Below, piece after piece: positions 34,372-41,217 of a stretch of 41,217 bases of DNA. Origin of the DNA: Flavobacteriales bacterium UBA5692 (GTDB taxonomy: Bacteria > Bacteroidota > Bacteroidia > Flavobacteriales_D > Sanyastnellaceae); assembly GCA_002420235.1 (NCBI GenBank), contig DIHQ01000133.1:1-41217 (forward strand), in the 5' to 3' direction. The notes under the pieces are model-generated. The model had not been told where the DNA came from. It worked only from the letters and a program-made list of their open reading frames with translations, and ran no database searches. The translations under genes were made by a program, and so were the position numbers. How positions within the stretch are numbered: the stretch's first letter is position 1; every line of letters begins with the position of its first letter.

Positions 34372-34379
34372 TATCTTTG
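34372..34379 (+). promoter_or_regulatory. candidate -7 box of the yicC-gmk-nadD operon
   Basis: TATCTTTG is a perfect TAnnTTTG match 15 nt before the ATG at 34395. The predicted transcript start is about 7 nt further, giving a very short leader. No clear -33 element. Confidence 0.4.
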
Positions 34380-34394
34380 CTGAAAATTCCTTCC

Positions 34395-35270
34395 ATGATA
34401 TACTCTATGACTGGTTATGGAAAAGCATCGGCGCGAGTTGGTTCACGTCGCTACATGGCTGAAATCCGCTCGCTCAATGGCAAGCAATTGGACTTGAGTG
34501 TTCGCATGCCCTCAGCTTTTCGGGCCAAGGAAATGGAATTGAGGAAGCATCTGGGTACAACGATAGGGCGTGGCAAATGTGATTTGAGCCTGCATTACAT
34601 TGTTGAAGGAGCGGAGCCAAGGGAATTGAACAAACTCCTGATTGAGGCGTATGTAACTGAGCTAGGCGAGTTAGCTGCGGGGCAAGGATTTCCTGAAAAG
34701 GATAATGCTCTGCTCGCCATGGCCATGCGCATGCCAGATGTGATTCAACAGGCTAATGATGACATCGATGAAGCAGAGTGGAAGGCCATAGCAGCGTTGA
34801 TTGACGAGGCCGTTGACCAATTCATACAATTCCGCAAAGAAGAGGGTAAGTCGCTGGAGGCTGATTTTAACAAGCGAATTCGCAACATCCAGTCCTTTAA
34901 AGATACCGTTGAACCCCTTTTGAAGGCACGAGTTCAGCGAATCCGAGATCGTATTCAGTCTAATTTCAATGAGCTGCACGACAAAGGCAGGCTGGATGAA
35001 AATCGATTTGAGCAGGAGATGCTGTTCTACATGGAGAAGCTTGATGTTTCGGAGGAATTGGTTCGGCTGAGCGCCCATTGCGAACACTTCTTGGATGTCT
35101 TGGCGCAAGCTCCGGGTCAAGGCAAAAAGCTCGGATTCATTACCCAAGAAATCGGTCGAGAAATCAATACTTTAGGAAGTAAGGCAAACGATGCGGAGAT
35201 GCAGCGAGTTGTGGTGCAGATGAAGGATGAACTTGAAAAAATCAAAGAACAGATCCTAAATGCTCTCTGA
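34395..35270 (+). CDS. YicC/YloC family endoribonuclease
   Basis: A 291-residue protein of the YicC/YloC family, members of which have endoribonuclease activity in other bacteria. N-terminal MIYSMTGYGKA and RSLNGKQLDLSVRMP are the family signature, and the C-terminal EINTLGSKANDAEM...VQMKDELEKIKEQ is the second conserved block. The ATG at 34395 is the family start; the longer open frame from 34269 overlaps ispB on the other strand. It is the first gene of a yicC-gmk-nadD operon and overlaps gmk by 11 nt. Confidence 0.93.
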   Translation: MIYSMTGYGKASARVGSRRYMAEIRSLNGKQLDLSVRMPSAFRAKEMELRKHLGTTIGRGKCDLSLHYIVEGAEPRELNKLLIEAYVTELGELAAGQGFPEKDNALLAMAMRMPDVIQQANDDIDEAEWKAIAALIDEAVDQFIQFRKEEGKSLEADFNKRIRNIQSFKDTVEPLLKARVQRIRDRIQSNFNELHDKGRLDENRFEQEMLFYMEKLDVSEELVRLSAHCEHFLDVLAQAPGQGKKLGFITQEIGREINTLGSKANDAEMQRVVVQMKDELEKIKEQILNAL

Positions 35271-35853
35271 TATCAAAGGGAAAGCAGTCATCTTCTCAGC
35301 GCCTTCTGGAGCGGGTAAAACGACCATTGTACGTTACCTCTTAGGACACCCTGAATTGCAGTTAGCATTCAGCATCAGTGCTACTACTCGCTTGCCCCGA
35401 GGTGCCGAACAAGATGGCGAGGATTACTATTTCCTGTCAGTTGAAGCGTTCCAGTCCCGTATCGATTCTGGGGCGTTTTTGGAATGGGAAGAGGTCTATC
35501 CGGGAAAATTTTACGGCACGTTGAAGACAGAACTGGAACGCCTTTGGTCCGAGGGTAAAACGATTGTTTTCGATTTAGATGTTGTAGGCGGCGCCAACTT
35601 GCGCCGGTTGCTTGGTGAAAAAGCACTAGCCGTATTCATTCAACCGCCATCATTCGAGGCACTTCGTCATCGCTTAGAAAGTCGAGGCACGGATGGTCAA
35701 GAGCGCATAGAAGAACGTTTGGCGAAAGCGGAATGGGAGCTTAGACATAACGTTAATTTTGATAAGGTTCTCGTAAATGACAATCTCGAAGCAGCTCAGG
35801 AGCAAGCGGTCTTATGGCTTAAGGAACATGCCGAAAATACCATGAACGCATGA
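35260..35853 (+). CDS. gmk: guanylate kinase
   Basis: A 197-residue enzyme that phosphorylates GMP to GDP. P-loop SAPSGAGKT (residues 13-21), guanylate-binding SISATTRLPRGAEQDGEDYYF (about 38-58), EWEEVYPGKFYGT and FDLDVVGG are all present. Length fits the family. The ATG overlaps the end of yicC by 11 nt and its stop overlaps the nadD start (ATGA), so translation is coupled through the three genes. Confidence 0.96.
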   Translation: MLSDIKGKAVIFSAPSGAGKTTIVRYLLGHPELQLAFSISATTRLPRGAEQDGEDYYFLSVEAFQSRIDSGAFLEWEEVYPGKFYGTLKTELERLWSEGKTIVFDLDVVGGANLRRLLGEKALAVFIQPPSFEALRHRLESRGTDGQERIEERLAKAEWELRHNVNFDKVLVNDNLEAAQEQAVLWLKEHAENTMNA

Positions 35854-36476
35854 CCCGGGAAGGAAAAGGTAAAATCGGATTGTACTTTGGAACATTCAAT
35901 CCTGTTCATTTAGGACATTTGGTTATTGCCAACCACATGGCTCACTACACTGATGTCGAAGAAGTGTGGCTTGTGGTGACTCCATACAATCCGCAAAAAA
36001 AACCAAGGGAACTACTGGGCCAGGCGCACCGGTTGCAAATGGTAAACCTTGCTGTTTCTGAAAACGAGAAACTTAAAGGCAGCGATGTGGAATTCAATTT
36101 GCCTCAACCCAACTTCACCGCTGCCACTATGCGACACTTGCGCTCGAAGTACCCCGAAGTTGAATTCAGCATCATCATCGGAGAGGATAATTTCGTTCGC
36201 CTCCATACCTGGCAGGATTATTGGGAGTTGGTTGAAAATCATCACATCCTTGTATATCCGCGCCGAACCTCCGACGCGCAATCAGTGGCGTCAACTGTTG
36301 CCAGCGCCAAGGGTATTGTGCCTCGAACTCATGCAAATATTCACTGGTGTGATGCCCCCATGATTAGCATTTCATCGACCTACTTGAGAGACGCAATCAA
36401 AAACACCAAAGACATTCGGTATTTGCTACACGATAAGGTCATGAATTATATCAGCAACAACCACCTTTATGAATGA
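35850..36476 (+). CDS. nadD: nicotinate-nucleotide adenylyltransferase
   Basis: A 208-residue enzyme that adenylates nicotinate mononucleotide in NAD biosynthesis. The nucleotidyltransferase motif GTFNPVHLGH is at 14-23 (H20 and H23), and the C-terminal ISSTYLRDAI is the second substrate motif. It ends exactly where the convergent pth gene ends: the two stop codons abut as TGATCA with no spacing. Confidence 0.95.
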   Translation: MTREGKGKIGLYFGTFNPVHLGHLVIANHMAHYTDVEEVWLVVTPYNPQKKPRELLGQAHRLQMVNLAVSENEKLKGSDVEFNLPQPNFTAATMRHLRSKYPEVEFSIIIGEDNFVRLHTWQDYWELVENHHILVYPRRTSDAQSVASTVASAKGIVPRTHANIHWCDAPMISISSTYLRDAIKNTKDIRYLLHDKVMNYISNNHLYE

Positions 36477-36488
36477 TCAGGTGTTGTT
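36456..36488. terminator. hairpin spanning the abutting nadD/pth stop codons
   Basis: AACAACCACCT (36456-36466) pairs with AGGTGTTGTT (36479-36488) with a single bulged C and a 12-nt loop that holds both stop codons. It lies inside the two reading frames' ends. There is no T run on either side, so termination function is uncertain; it may only be a shared RNA hairpin for the convergent transcripts. Confidence 0.35.
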
Positions 36489-37040
36489 GAAGTGGTTCAT
36501 AGTTCGTTCGATTCCAATCGACACAAACGATTGAACGCTTTTTTCAAAGTGTTGTAGCCGTTCGATTAGAGATTTACTTTCTTCCTCCGTCCATTTCCCG
36601 AGTACGTAATTCACCTGTTGGCCTTTTTGGAAGTCGGCTCCAATGCCGAACCGCAGTCTTGGGTACTTCGAAGTGTTGAGCATACTTTCGATGTTGCCAA
36701 GGCCGTTGTGACCACCCCCGCTGCCTTTGGAACGCATGCGCAAGGTGCCGAATGGCAGTGCGAGGTCATCGGTAATGATAAGTACACGATCGACAGGGAT
36801 CTTTTCGCATTCCATCCAATAGCGGACAGCTTTTCCGCTGAGGTTCATATAGGTAGAGGGCTTAAGCAACACCAGGATCCTTCCTTTAAAACGGATAGTG
36901 CAAACCTCGCCGTATCGACAGAGATCAAACGATGATTCGTTATTTCGAGCGATAGCGTCCACCACCTGGCACCCGATATTGTGTCGGGTGCCCTCATACT
37001 CACTTCCGGGGTTACCTAGGCCAACAATGAGGAACTTCAT
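36477..37040 (-). CDS. pth: peptidyl-tRNA hydrolase
   Basis: A 187-residue enzyme that frees tRNA from dropped-off peptidyl-tRNA. Catalytic N10 and H20 lie in VGLGNPGSEYEGTRHNIG; YMNLSGKAV, TDDLALPFG and GSGGGHNGL are further family blocks. I use the ATG at 37040; a GTG one codon upstream is the only alternative. Last gene of the prs-rplY-pth operon, 35 nt after rplY. Confidence 0.96.
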   Translation of the reverse strand: MKFLIVGLGNPGSEYEGTRHNIGCQVVDAIARNNESSFDLCRYGEVCTIRFKGRILVLLKPSTYMNLSGKAVRYWMECEKIPVDRVLIITDDLALPFGTLRMRSKGSGGGHNGLGNIESMLNTSKYPRLRFGIGADFQKGQQVNYVLGKWTEEESKSLIERLQHFEKSVQSFVSIGIERTMNHFNNT

Positions 37041-37075
37041 CACTATTGGTTAAGGTTTCGGCAAGAGAAGCACCT

Positions 37076-37723
37076 TTATTCTGATGCTGGCGTGTCGCCT
37101 CCTTCAGCAGTTGTTTCAGTTGCATCACCCTCGCTTTCACCTTCGCCCTCTCCTTCTTCACCGCTGTCAGCCGACATGGCTGCTCGCGTTCGCGTGACAG
37201 AGGCTAAAAGCGAAGAATCGTTCAACAGAACCGTGCAATTTGGGACATCGATATCACAAACGCGCTTGTTGTCTCCGATTTCGAGTGCAGACACATCAAT
37301 GGTTATGGATTCTGGCAAATCATCAGCCAATCCGCGAACGGGAATGCGGCGAAATAGCATTTGCAAACGGCCACCTCCTATTACACCTGCGGCTGTACCA
37401 GTGGTGCGCAAAGGCAGTTCCACACGAACAGGTTTGCCGGGGATAATTTCGAGCAAATCCAAATGGACAATCCGATCGGTAACAGGATGGAATTGGACTT
37501 CTTGGATTACGCAATCAAAGGTTTCACCCTCGATTTCCAGTTGAATACGAAATACGTCGGGGTTGATGACGAGCTTTGAGATATCTAGCTCTTTCACGGA
37601 AAAGTGCTTTTGCTCACCGCCTCCATATAAAACACCGGGGACCCGGTCTTCTTTGCGGAGTTGGTGGGCATCTTTCTTTCCTACGCTCCCACGCAAGGAG
37701 CCGCTCAATGATGCATTTTTCAT
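37076..37723 (-). CDS. rplY: 50S ribosomal protein L25 (CTC/TL5 type)
   Basis: A 215-residue L25 of the long CTC form that binds 5S rRNA. N-terminal L25 domain (about 5-95: RKEDRVPGVLYGGGEQKHFSV, QEVQFHPVTDRIVHLDLLEI) is followed by the TL5 beta-barrel domain (about 100-185) and an acidic Gly/Glu-rich tail (about 188-215), common in Bacteroidota. ATG 37723 lies 2 nt after the prs stop. Confidence 0.95.
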   Translation of the reverse strand: MKNASLSGSLRGSVGKKDAHQLRKEDRVPGVLYGGGEQKHFSVKELDISKLVINPDVFRIQLEIEGETFDCVIQEVQFHPVTDRIVHLDLLEIIPGKPVRVELPLRTTGTAAGVIGGGRLQMLFRRIPVRGLADDLPESITIDVSALEIGDNKRVCDIDVPNCTVLLNDSSLLASVTRTRAAMSADSGEEGEGEGESEGDATETTAEGGDTPASE

Positions 37724-37725
37724 AG

Positions 37726-38658
37726 TTAATGAATTAGTAAAGTATCGCTGATGGAACGGTTTTCCACCAGACAGGTTAAAGTCTCAGCGAACAACTCATG
37801 GACCGTTAGCACCTTGAATTTGTCTGTATTTTTCTCTTTGTTCAGCGGGATGCTATCGGTCACTACGAATTGTGTCAGAACGGATTCAGCGATGCGTTCG
37901 TAGGCTGGGCCGCTTAATACTGCGTGTGTGCAGAGGGCTCGAACGGACTCCGCACCGTGTTCCATCATGAGGGAGGCAGCTTTCGTTAGCGTTCCTGCGG
38001 TGTCACACATGTCATCTATAATGACCACGTCTTTGCCTCTTACGTCTCCTATTACCGTCATGTGCTCAATTTTGTTGGCAACCTTACGCTGTTTGTAGCA
38101 AATTGCCATGTCCACTCCAAGGTGTTTGGCATAAGAATTGGCACGTTTTGTTCCCCCTGTATCGGGAGTAGCAATGCAGAGTTTGCTGCGGTCCAGACCT
38201 TCGAGATAAGGCACGAACAAGGTGCTCGCGTAAAGGTGGTCTACCGGGATTTCAAAAAACCCTTGAATTTGGTCAGCGTGCAGGTCCATCGTGATTAACC
38301 GGTCGATGCCAGCAGCTATGAGTAAGTTTGCAACTAACTTGGCCCCGATTGCTACCCGTGGTTTGTCCTTTCTATCTTGACGCGCAAAACCGAAGTAAGG
38401 AATAACAGCAATGATGCGCTTAGCGCTCGCCCGCTTCGCCGCGTCGACAAGGAGTAAAAGCTCCATTAAATTATCGGTTGGGGGGAACGTAGATTGAACA
38501 ATAGCGACTTCTTTGCCGCGGATGGTCTCTTCTATGCTTACCGTGAATTCACCATCGCTGAAGCGTGTGGTTTTAACAGGTACCAATTTTCCTCCAAATG
38601 ATTCAGCCACTTTTCGGCCAAATGAATCGGAGGCAGATCCAGCAAGGATTTTAAGCAT
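37726..38658 (-). CDS. prs: ribose-phosphate diphosphokinase (PRPP synthase)
   Basis: A 310-residue enzyme that makes PRPP from ribose 5-phosphate and ATP for nucleotide, histidine and tryptophan synthesis. ATG 38658 starts MLKILAGSASDSFGRKVAE; the open frame extends further but this is the family start. Blocks seen: FSDGEFTVSIEETIRGKEV, PYFGFARQDRK, the metal-binding TMDLHADQIQGFF, and the PRPP loop VVIIDDMCDTAGTL. First gene of the prs-rplY-pth operon, with a good promoter upstream. Confidence 0.96.
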   Translation of the reverse strand: MLKILAGSASDSFGRKVAESFGGKLVPVKTTRFSDGEFTVSIEETIRGKEVAIVQSTFPPTDNLMELLLLVDAAKRASAKRIIAVIPYFGFARQDRKDKPRVAIGAKLVANLLIAAGIDRLITMDLHADQIQGFFEIPVDHLYASTLFVPYLEGLDRSKLCIATPDTGGTKRANSYAKHLGVDMAICYKQRKVANKIEHMTVIGDVRGKDVVIIDDMCDTAGTLTKAASLMMEHGAESVRALCTHAVLSGPAYERIAESVLTQFVVTDSIPLNKEKNTDKFKVLTVHELFAETLTCLVENRSISDTLLIH

Positions 38659-38691
38659 TGAAGACACGGATGTATCGCATTGAAAGGCGTG

Positions 38692-38722
38692 CAAAGGTAG
38701 TGTTTCAATCGCTTAAAGCCAA
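38692..38722 (-). promoter_or_regulatory. promoter of the prs-rplY-pth operon
   Basis: On the - strand TTG (38722-38720), a 20-nt spacer and TACCTTTG (38699-38692) fit the Bacteroidota consensus (TTG-N19/20-TAnnTTTG). The -7 box ends 33 nt before the ATG of prs. The -33 TTG lies within one arm of a 7-bp inverted repeat (CCAACGG 38719-38725 / CCGTTGG 38732-38738), so a regulator or RNA structure could affect it. Confidence 0.55.
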
Positions 38723-38915
38723 CGGAATTTGCCGTTGGTTCGTTGGGCTCAATGAATGCAAAAGGTAAGGGAATCATGCAGATCGCCCGATCGCGCACTC
38801 CGCACTGTTCCCGGAGCGGCACACTTGGAATGTACTCTAGGTTGGTGATAACCGATTGATCCCATTGACGGGAAAGGACTGGACCATCTCCAGGCTAAAT
38901 TAGGCCTACAATTTT

Positions 38916-39620
38916 TTAATCGGGAGTGATCATTTTGAACCCCTTTCCGTGGACATTCAAAATTTGAATGGATTCATCGGGCTTGAGGTGACGACGCAGT
39001 TTGGCGATATAAACGTCCATCGAACGTCCATTGAAATAGTTGGGGTCGCCCCAAATGGATTTCAAGGCGTAAGTGCGCTCGAGCAGGCTGTTGCGGTGCT
39101 TGCACAGCAGAAACAGCAATTCGTTTTCTTTGGTAGTTAGGCGCTGTTCTTGTCCATTGTGCCGAAGTATCTGAGTATTGTAGTCAAAGTCAAATGAACC
39201 GATTTTAATTTCTCCGACCTGCTCATCTTCATCAGGCAGCGCTGCGGCCCGTCTCAAAATGGCTTGGATGCGAACTAGCAATTCTTCCATGCTGAACGGC
39301 TTGGTCATGTAGTCATCAGCACCCACTTTGAATCCCTCGAGGGTATCTTCATTTGTAGAGCGAGCGGTTAAAAACAATATTGGCAAGTGTCGGCTTTCCT
39401 GTCGAATTTCTTCAGCTACTTGGAAACCGTCTTTTCTTGGCATCATGACATCTAGGATTACGAAGTCAAATGCTCCTCGATGGAATTCTTTCAAGCCATC
39501 AACGCCGTCTTTGGCCCATGTGGTTTCGAATCCTTTAGCCTTCAAGTAGTCGGATAATAAACGCCCGAGGTTTGGGTCGTCTTCGCAAAGCAAAATAGAG
39601 GATGAGGTCGTTTCGCTCAT
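38916..39620 (-). CDS. OmpR-family response regulator (RprY-like)
   Basis: A 234-residue DNA-binding response regulator. Receiver domain 1-122 with acidic pocket D14/D15, phosphorylation site D57 (FVILDVMMP), T85 and K107 (MTKPFS). Winged-helix domain about 130-232 with the recognition region around RSMDVYIAKLRRHL. It is 2 nt downstream of the histidine kinase gene, its cognate partner. Resembles Bacteroides RprY by order and length. Target genes are not visible here. Confidence 0.93.
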   Translation of the reverse strand: MSETTSSSILLCEDDPNLGRLLSDYLKAKGFETTWAKDGVDGLKEFHRGAFDFVILDVMMPRKDGFQVAEEIRQESRHLPILFLTARSTNEDTLEGFKVGADDYMTKPFSMEELLVRIQAILRRAAALPDEDEQVGEIKIGSFDFDYNTQILRHNGQEQRLTTKENELLFLLCKHRNSLLERTYALKSIWGDPNYFNGRSMDVYIAKLRRHLKPDESIQILNVHGKGFKMITPD

Positions 39621-39622
39621 GA

Positions 39623-40963
39623 TTAATGTGGTTTCTTCAATTCAATTTCTGTGCGCGGCAAGATCATGATGAAACTGCTTCCCTTGCCTGTTTCGCTCTC
39701 CACGTAAATGGAGCCTTGGTGCCGGTCAATGACGGTTTTGACATAACTTAACCCAAGTCCAAATCCTTTCACGTCGTGAACGTTACCGGTGGGTACGCGA
39801 TATAATCTATCAAATACCTTGCCTAAATGTTCCTTCGCGATTCCGATGCCGTTATCTGTAAAACGCAATTCTACTCCTTCTGTTGTCTGTGTGCTTGAAA
39901 TTGACAGTAGTAAGTGGCCATTGGCATATTTGATTGCGTTATCGACAAGGTTGAATACAACGTTGCTCAAATGCACCCGGTCTACGTGTACGAAGGGATC
40001 TTCGGCTTCGAGTTCCAGTTCCACCTTTCCTCCATGTTTCCGGACTTGGATGGCGACATTTTTCAAAACTTCGCGGATTAGGTCATGGATATTGAGGGTT
40101 TGTTTGAAGAGCTGCATTTTCCCTGATTCTGCCAAACTGGCCTGAAGTACGTTCTCTACAAGCATGCCGAGTCGCTTATTTTCCTCGTTAATGAGCCCGA
40201 TGTAGTAATTGAAGCCGTCGGTCTCCTTCTGCATGTCAGGGTCCTTCAATGCTTCTGAAGCGAGCCCAATGGTGCTTATGGGTGTTTTTAGTTCATGTGT
40301 CAGGTTATTCATCAGATCCCGTCGGATTCTATCGATACGCTTGTTTCTGGCCGCTCCGATAACCGCTGTAAAAAATCCCCATGCAATGATGGCTAACATC
40401 AGTCCCGTCAAGGCAAATTGACCTAGCAAATTGTGCAATAAGTAGCGCCCCTTGTTCGGGAAGAATAGGTTAATGCTTAAGCTGTTCAGAGCAATCTTAT
40501 GTGCTGAAGCTGCCATTTCTTCGCGAAATTCTACATCTGCTTCCTGCAGGCGAACAGGTTGTCCATAACGGTCGAAAACTCCAATTGTGGGTGGAATGGT
40601 GATGCCGTGAGCTATTAAAATAACCGGCAGTATGCTGTCAATCCGCAGGGCTTCAATTCGGTTGAGCATGCGAACCTCTTCTTCATCCAATCCCGTTCCG
40701 ATGGAGCTTTTTGTGCTTATGCCTCTTGTATTTTCGTTCGCCGTGGCCAGAGCTTCGAGGTCGATTTGCAACATTCCTGTTGAAGTCGTTGTAAGCATTT
40801 CACCCACTTGGTTGAGAGAATGGTAGACGTTGTCATCGAAGAGTTCCTCGCGCATCTGCACTGAGGTTCGAAGCCAGACAATCTGGATGGTGCTCATGGT
40901 CACGAAGGCGAGGACCATAGCGAGTAAAAACCAGGGGATGGGGAAAGGTGTTTTCGCACTCAT
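39623..40963 (-). CDS. membrane sensor histidine kinase (RprX-like)
   Basis: A 446-residue two-helix sensor kinase. ATG 40963 (MSAKTPFPIPWFLLAMVLAF) is the better start; the frame reaches 41011. The first membrane helix is about 7-29; a periplasmic sensor domain (about 32-165) follows, then a second helix (about 183-205). The dimerisation/phosphotransfer box has H223 (NNLTHELKTPISTIG). N box LVDNAIKYANG, G1 DNGIGIAKEH and G2 GFGLGLSYVKTVI form the ATPase domain. The signal sensed is unknown. First gene of the pair with the response regulator. Confidence 0.93.
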   Translation of the reverse strand: MSAKTPFPIPWFLLAMVLAFVTMSTIQIVWLRTSVQMREELFDDNVYHSLNQVGEMLTTTSTGMLQIDLEALATANENTRGISTKSSIGTGLDEEEVRMLNRIEALRIDSILPVILIAHGITIPPTIGVFDRYGQPVRLQEADVEFREEMAASAHKIALNSLSINLFFPNKGRYLLHNLLGQFALTGLMLAIIAWGFFTAVIGAARNKRIDRIRRDLMNNLTHELKTPISTIGLASEALKDPDMQKETDGFNYYIGLINEENKRLGMLVENVLQASLAESGKMQLFKQTLNIHDLIREVLKNVAIQVRKHGGKVELELEAEDPFVHVDRVHLSNVVFNLVDNAIKYANGHLLLSISSTQTTEGVELRFTDNGIGIAKEHLGKVFDRLYRVPTGNVHDVKGFGLGLSYVKTVIDRHQGSIYVESETGKGSSFIMILPRTEIELKKPH

Positions 40964-40971
40964 CGTTTGAA

Positions 40972-41004
40972 CGAAGGTAAGGGCTTGCCCTTCGGCGCAA
41001 AAAA
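40972..41004 (-). promoter_or_regulatory. candidate promoter of the sensor kinase/response regulator operon
   Basis: TTTTTTG (41004-40998) and TACCTTCG (40979-40972), an 18-nt spacer apart, resemble the Bacteroidota -33/-7 pair with one mismatch (C for T in the -7 box). The box is 9 nt before the ATG. Upstream, TAACAAATTGTTA (41029-41041) is a perfect 13-bp palindrome. Confidence 0.35.
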
Positions 41005-41011
41005 TGACCAT

Positions 41012-41217
41012 AAAACTTCAACATCCATTAACAAATTGTTATTGTCGCCAGCGGCATAGATCTTTAATTCCAATGCAAGTGACTCTAGGCCGGGAGTACA
41101 GGTGATTCGAGGATTAAGGTTTTTGAGGCAGTCACAATCATACCAGAGAAGGGCCTCGCGCAGTGGCTACGGGTCTTTTTTCTAATGAAGAATTATTGCG
41201 GTCCTCCTTACATTTGG
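41012..41217. other. right edge, no supported gene
   Basis: The final 206 bases hold the palindrome TAACAAATTGTTA (41029-41041) and little else. An ATG at 41185 opens a rightward frame of 11 codons that runs off the window; it is too short to support. Confidence 0.5.

Noticed and set aside
38719..38738. CCAACGG/CCGTTGG inverted repeat upstream of prs
   Set aside because: Could be read as a terminator of the response regulator, but there is no T run and one arm contains the -33 element of the prs promoter; recorded there instead.
38538..38822. 94-codon leftward frame upstream of prs
   Set aside because: It overlaps the 5' part of prs in another frame and covers the prs promoter region; composition Leu/Pro/His-rich without a family.
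38879..38893. CTGGA-CCATC-TCCAG hairpin downstream of the response regulator
   Set aside because: Only 5 bp and no T run; too weak to call a terminator.
41185..41217. rightward open frame of 11 codons running off the window edge
   Set aside because: Too short to support a gene call.

Overview
The window looks like the chromosome of a marine or aquatic member of the Bacteroidota, most likely order Flavobacteriales (Cryomorphaceae/Schleiferiaceae-like). I infer this from several signs. Secreted proteins carry type IX secretion (T9SS) type A C-terminal domains with a YPNP motif. A Cys/Asp cassette, CTDxxACNY...DDGSC, that I associate with this group occurs in two proteins. Promoter-like boxes fit the Bacteroidota consensus TTG-N18-20-TAnnTTTG. 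Housekeeping gene orders (yicC-gmk-nadD; prs-rplY-pth) are also of Bacteroidota type. There is no sign of a prophage, insertion sequence, CRISPR array or defence island.

Layout. Positions 1-47 are the 3' end of a tRNA-Arg(CCT). Then comes a surface/accessory region (145-10300): a triple fasciclin-domain T9SS protein ending in a strong terminator, a bestrophin-type channel, a cupin, two small membrane proteins, a lipoprotein, a DoxX protein, a large PKD/Ig-like T9SS protein with a convincing C2-like calcium-binding module, a tiny Cys-rich protein with a PID-type C-terminal sorting signal, and an M43 (pappalysin-like) metalloprotease that ends in a pair of dockerin/EF-hand-like loops instead of a T9SS domain. 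From 10397 to 18162 are an acyl-lipid desaturase, tRNA-Val(GAC), a divergent pair (exported GH2 beta-galactosidase and SSS sodium/sugar symporter), and an Asp-box exoprotein.

From 18202 to 21598 is a four-gene Zn/Mn-type ABC uptake operon with two permeases. From 21668 to 27734 is a tightly overlapping six-gene operon (crotonase, dUTPase, sugar nucleotidyltransferase, TPR lipoprotein, DUF4292 lipoprotein, EnvC-like murein hydrolase activator). From 27810 to 31691 is a tyrosine-catabolism operon (homogentisate dioxygenase, 4-hydroxyphenylpyruvate dioxygenase) that carries a double-ATPase ABC subunit without permeases. From 31755 to 34331 are a LysM glucosaminidase, a MORN-like lipoprotein and a polyprenyl diphosphate synthase. 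From 34395 to 40963 is housekeeping: yicC-gmk-nadD running right, pth-rplY-prs running left, and an RprX/RprY-like two-component system.

The part most worth a second look is 5.9-10.3 kb, where three different C-terminal cell-surface signals sit on neighbouring genes (T9SS type A, PID-type, dockerin-like), together with a C2-like domain that would be unusual for a bacterial exoprotein. I found no clear multi-gene system that I would call entirely new. The rest is a well-organised ordinary flavobacterial chromosome segment.
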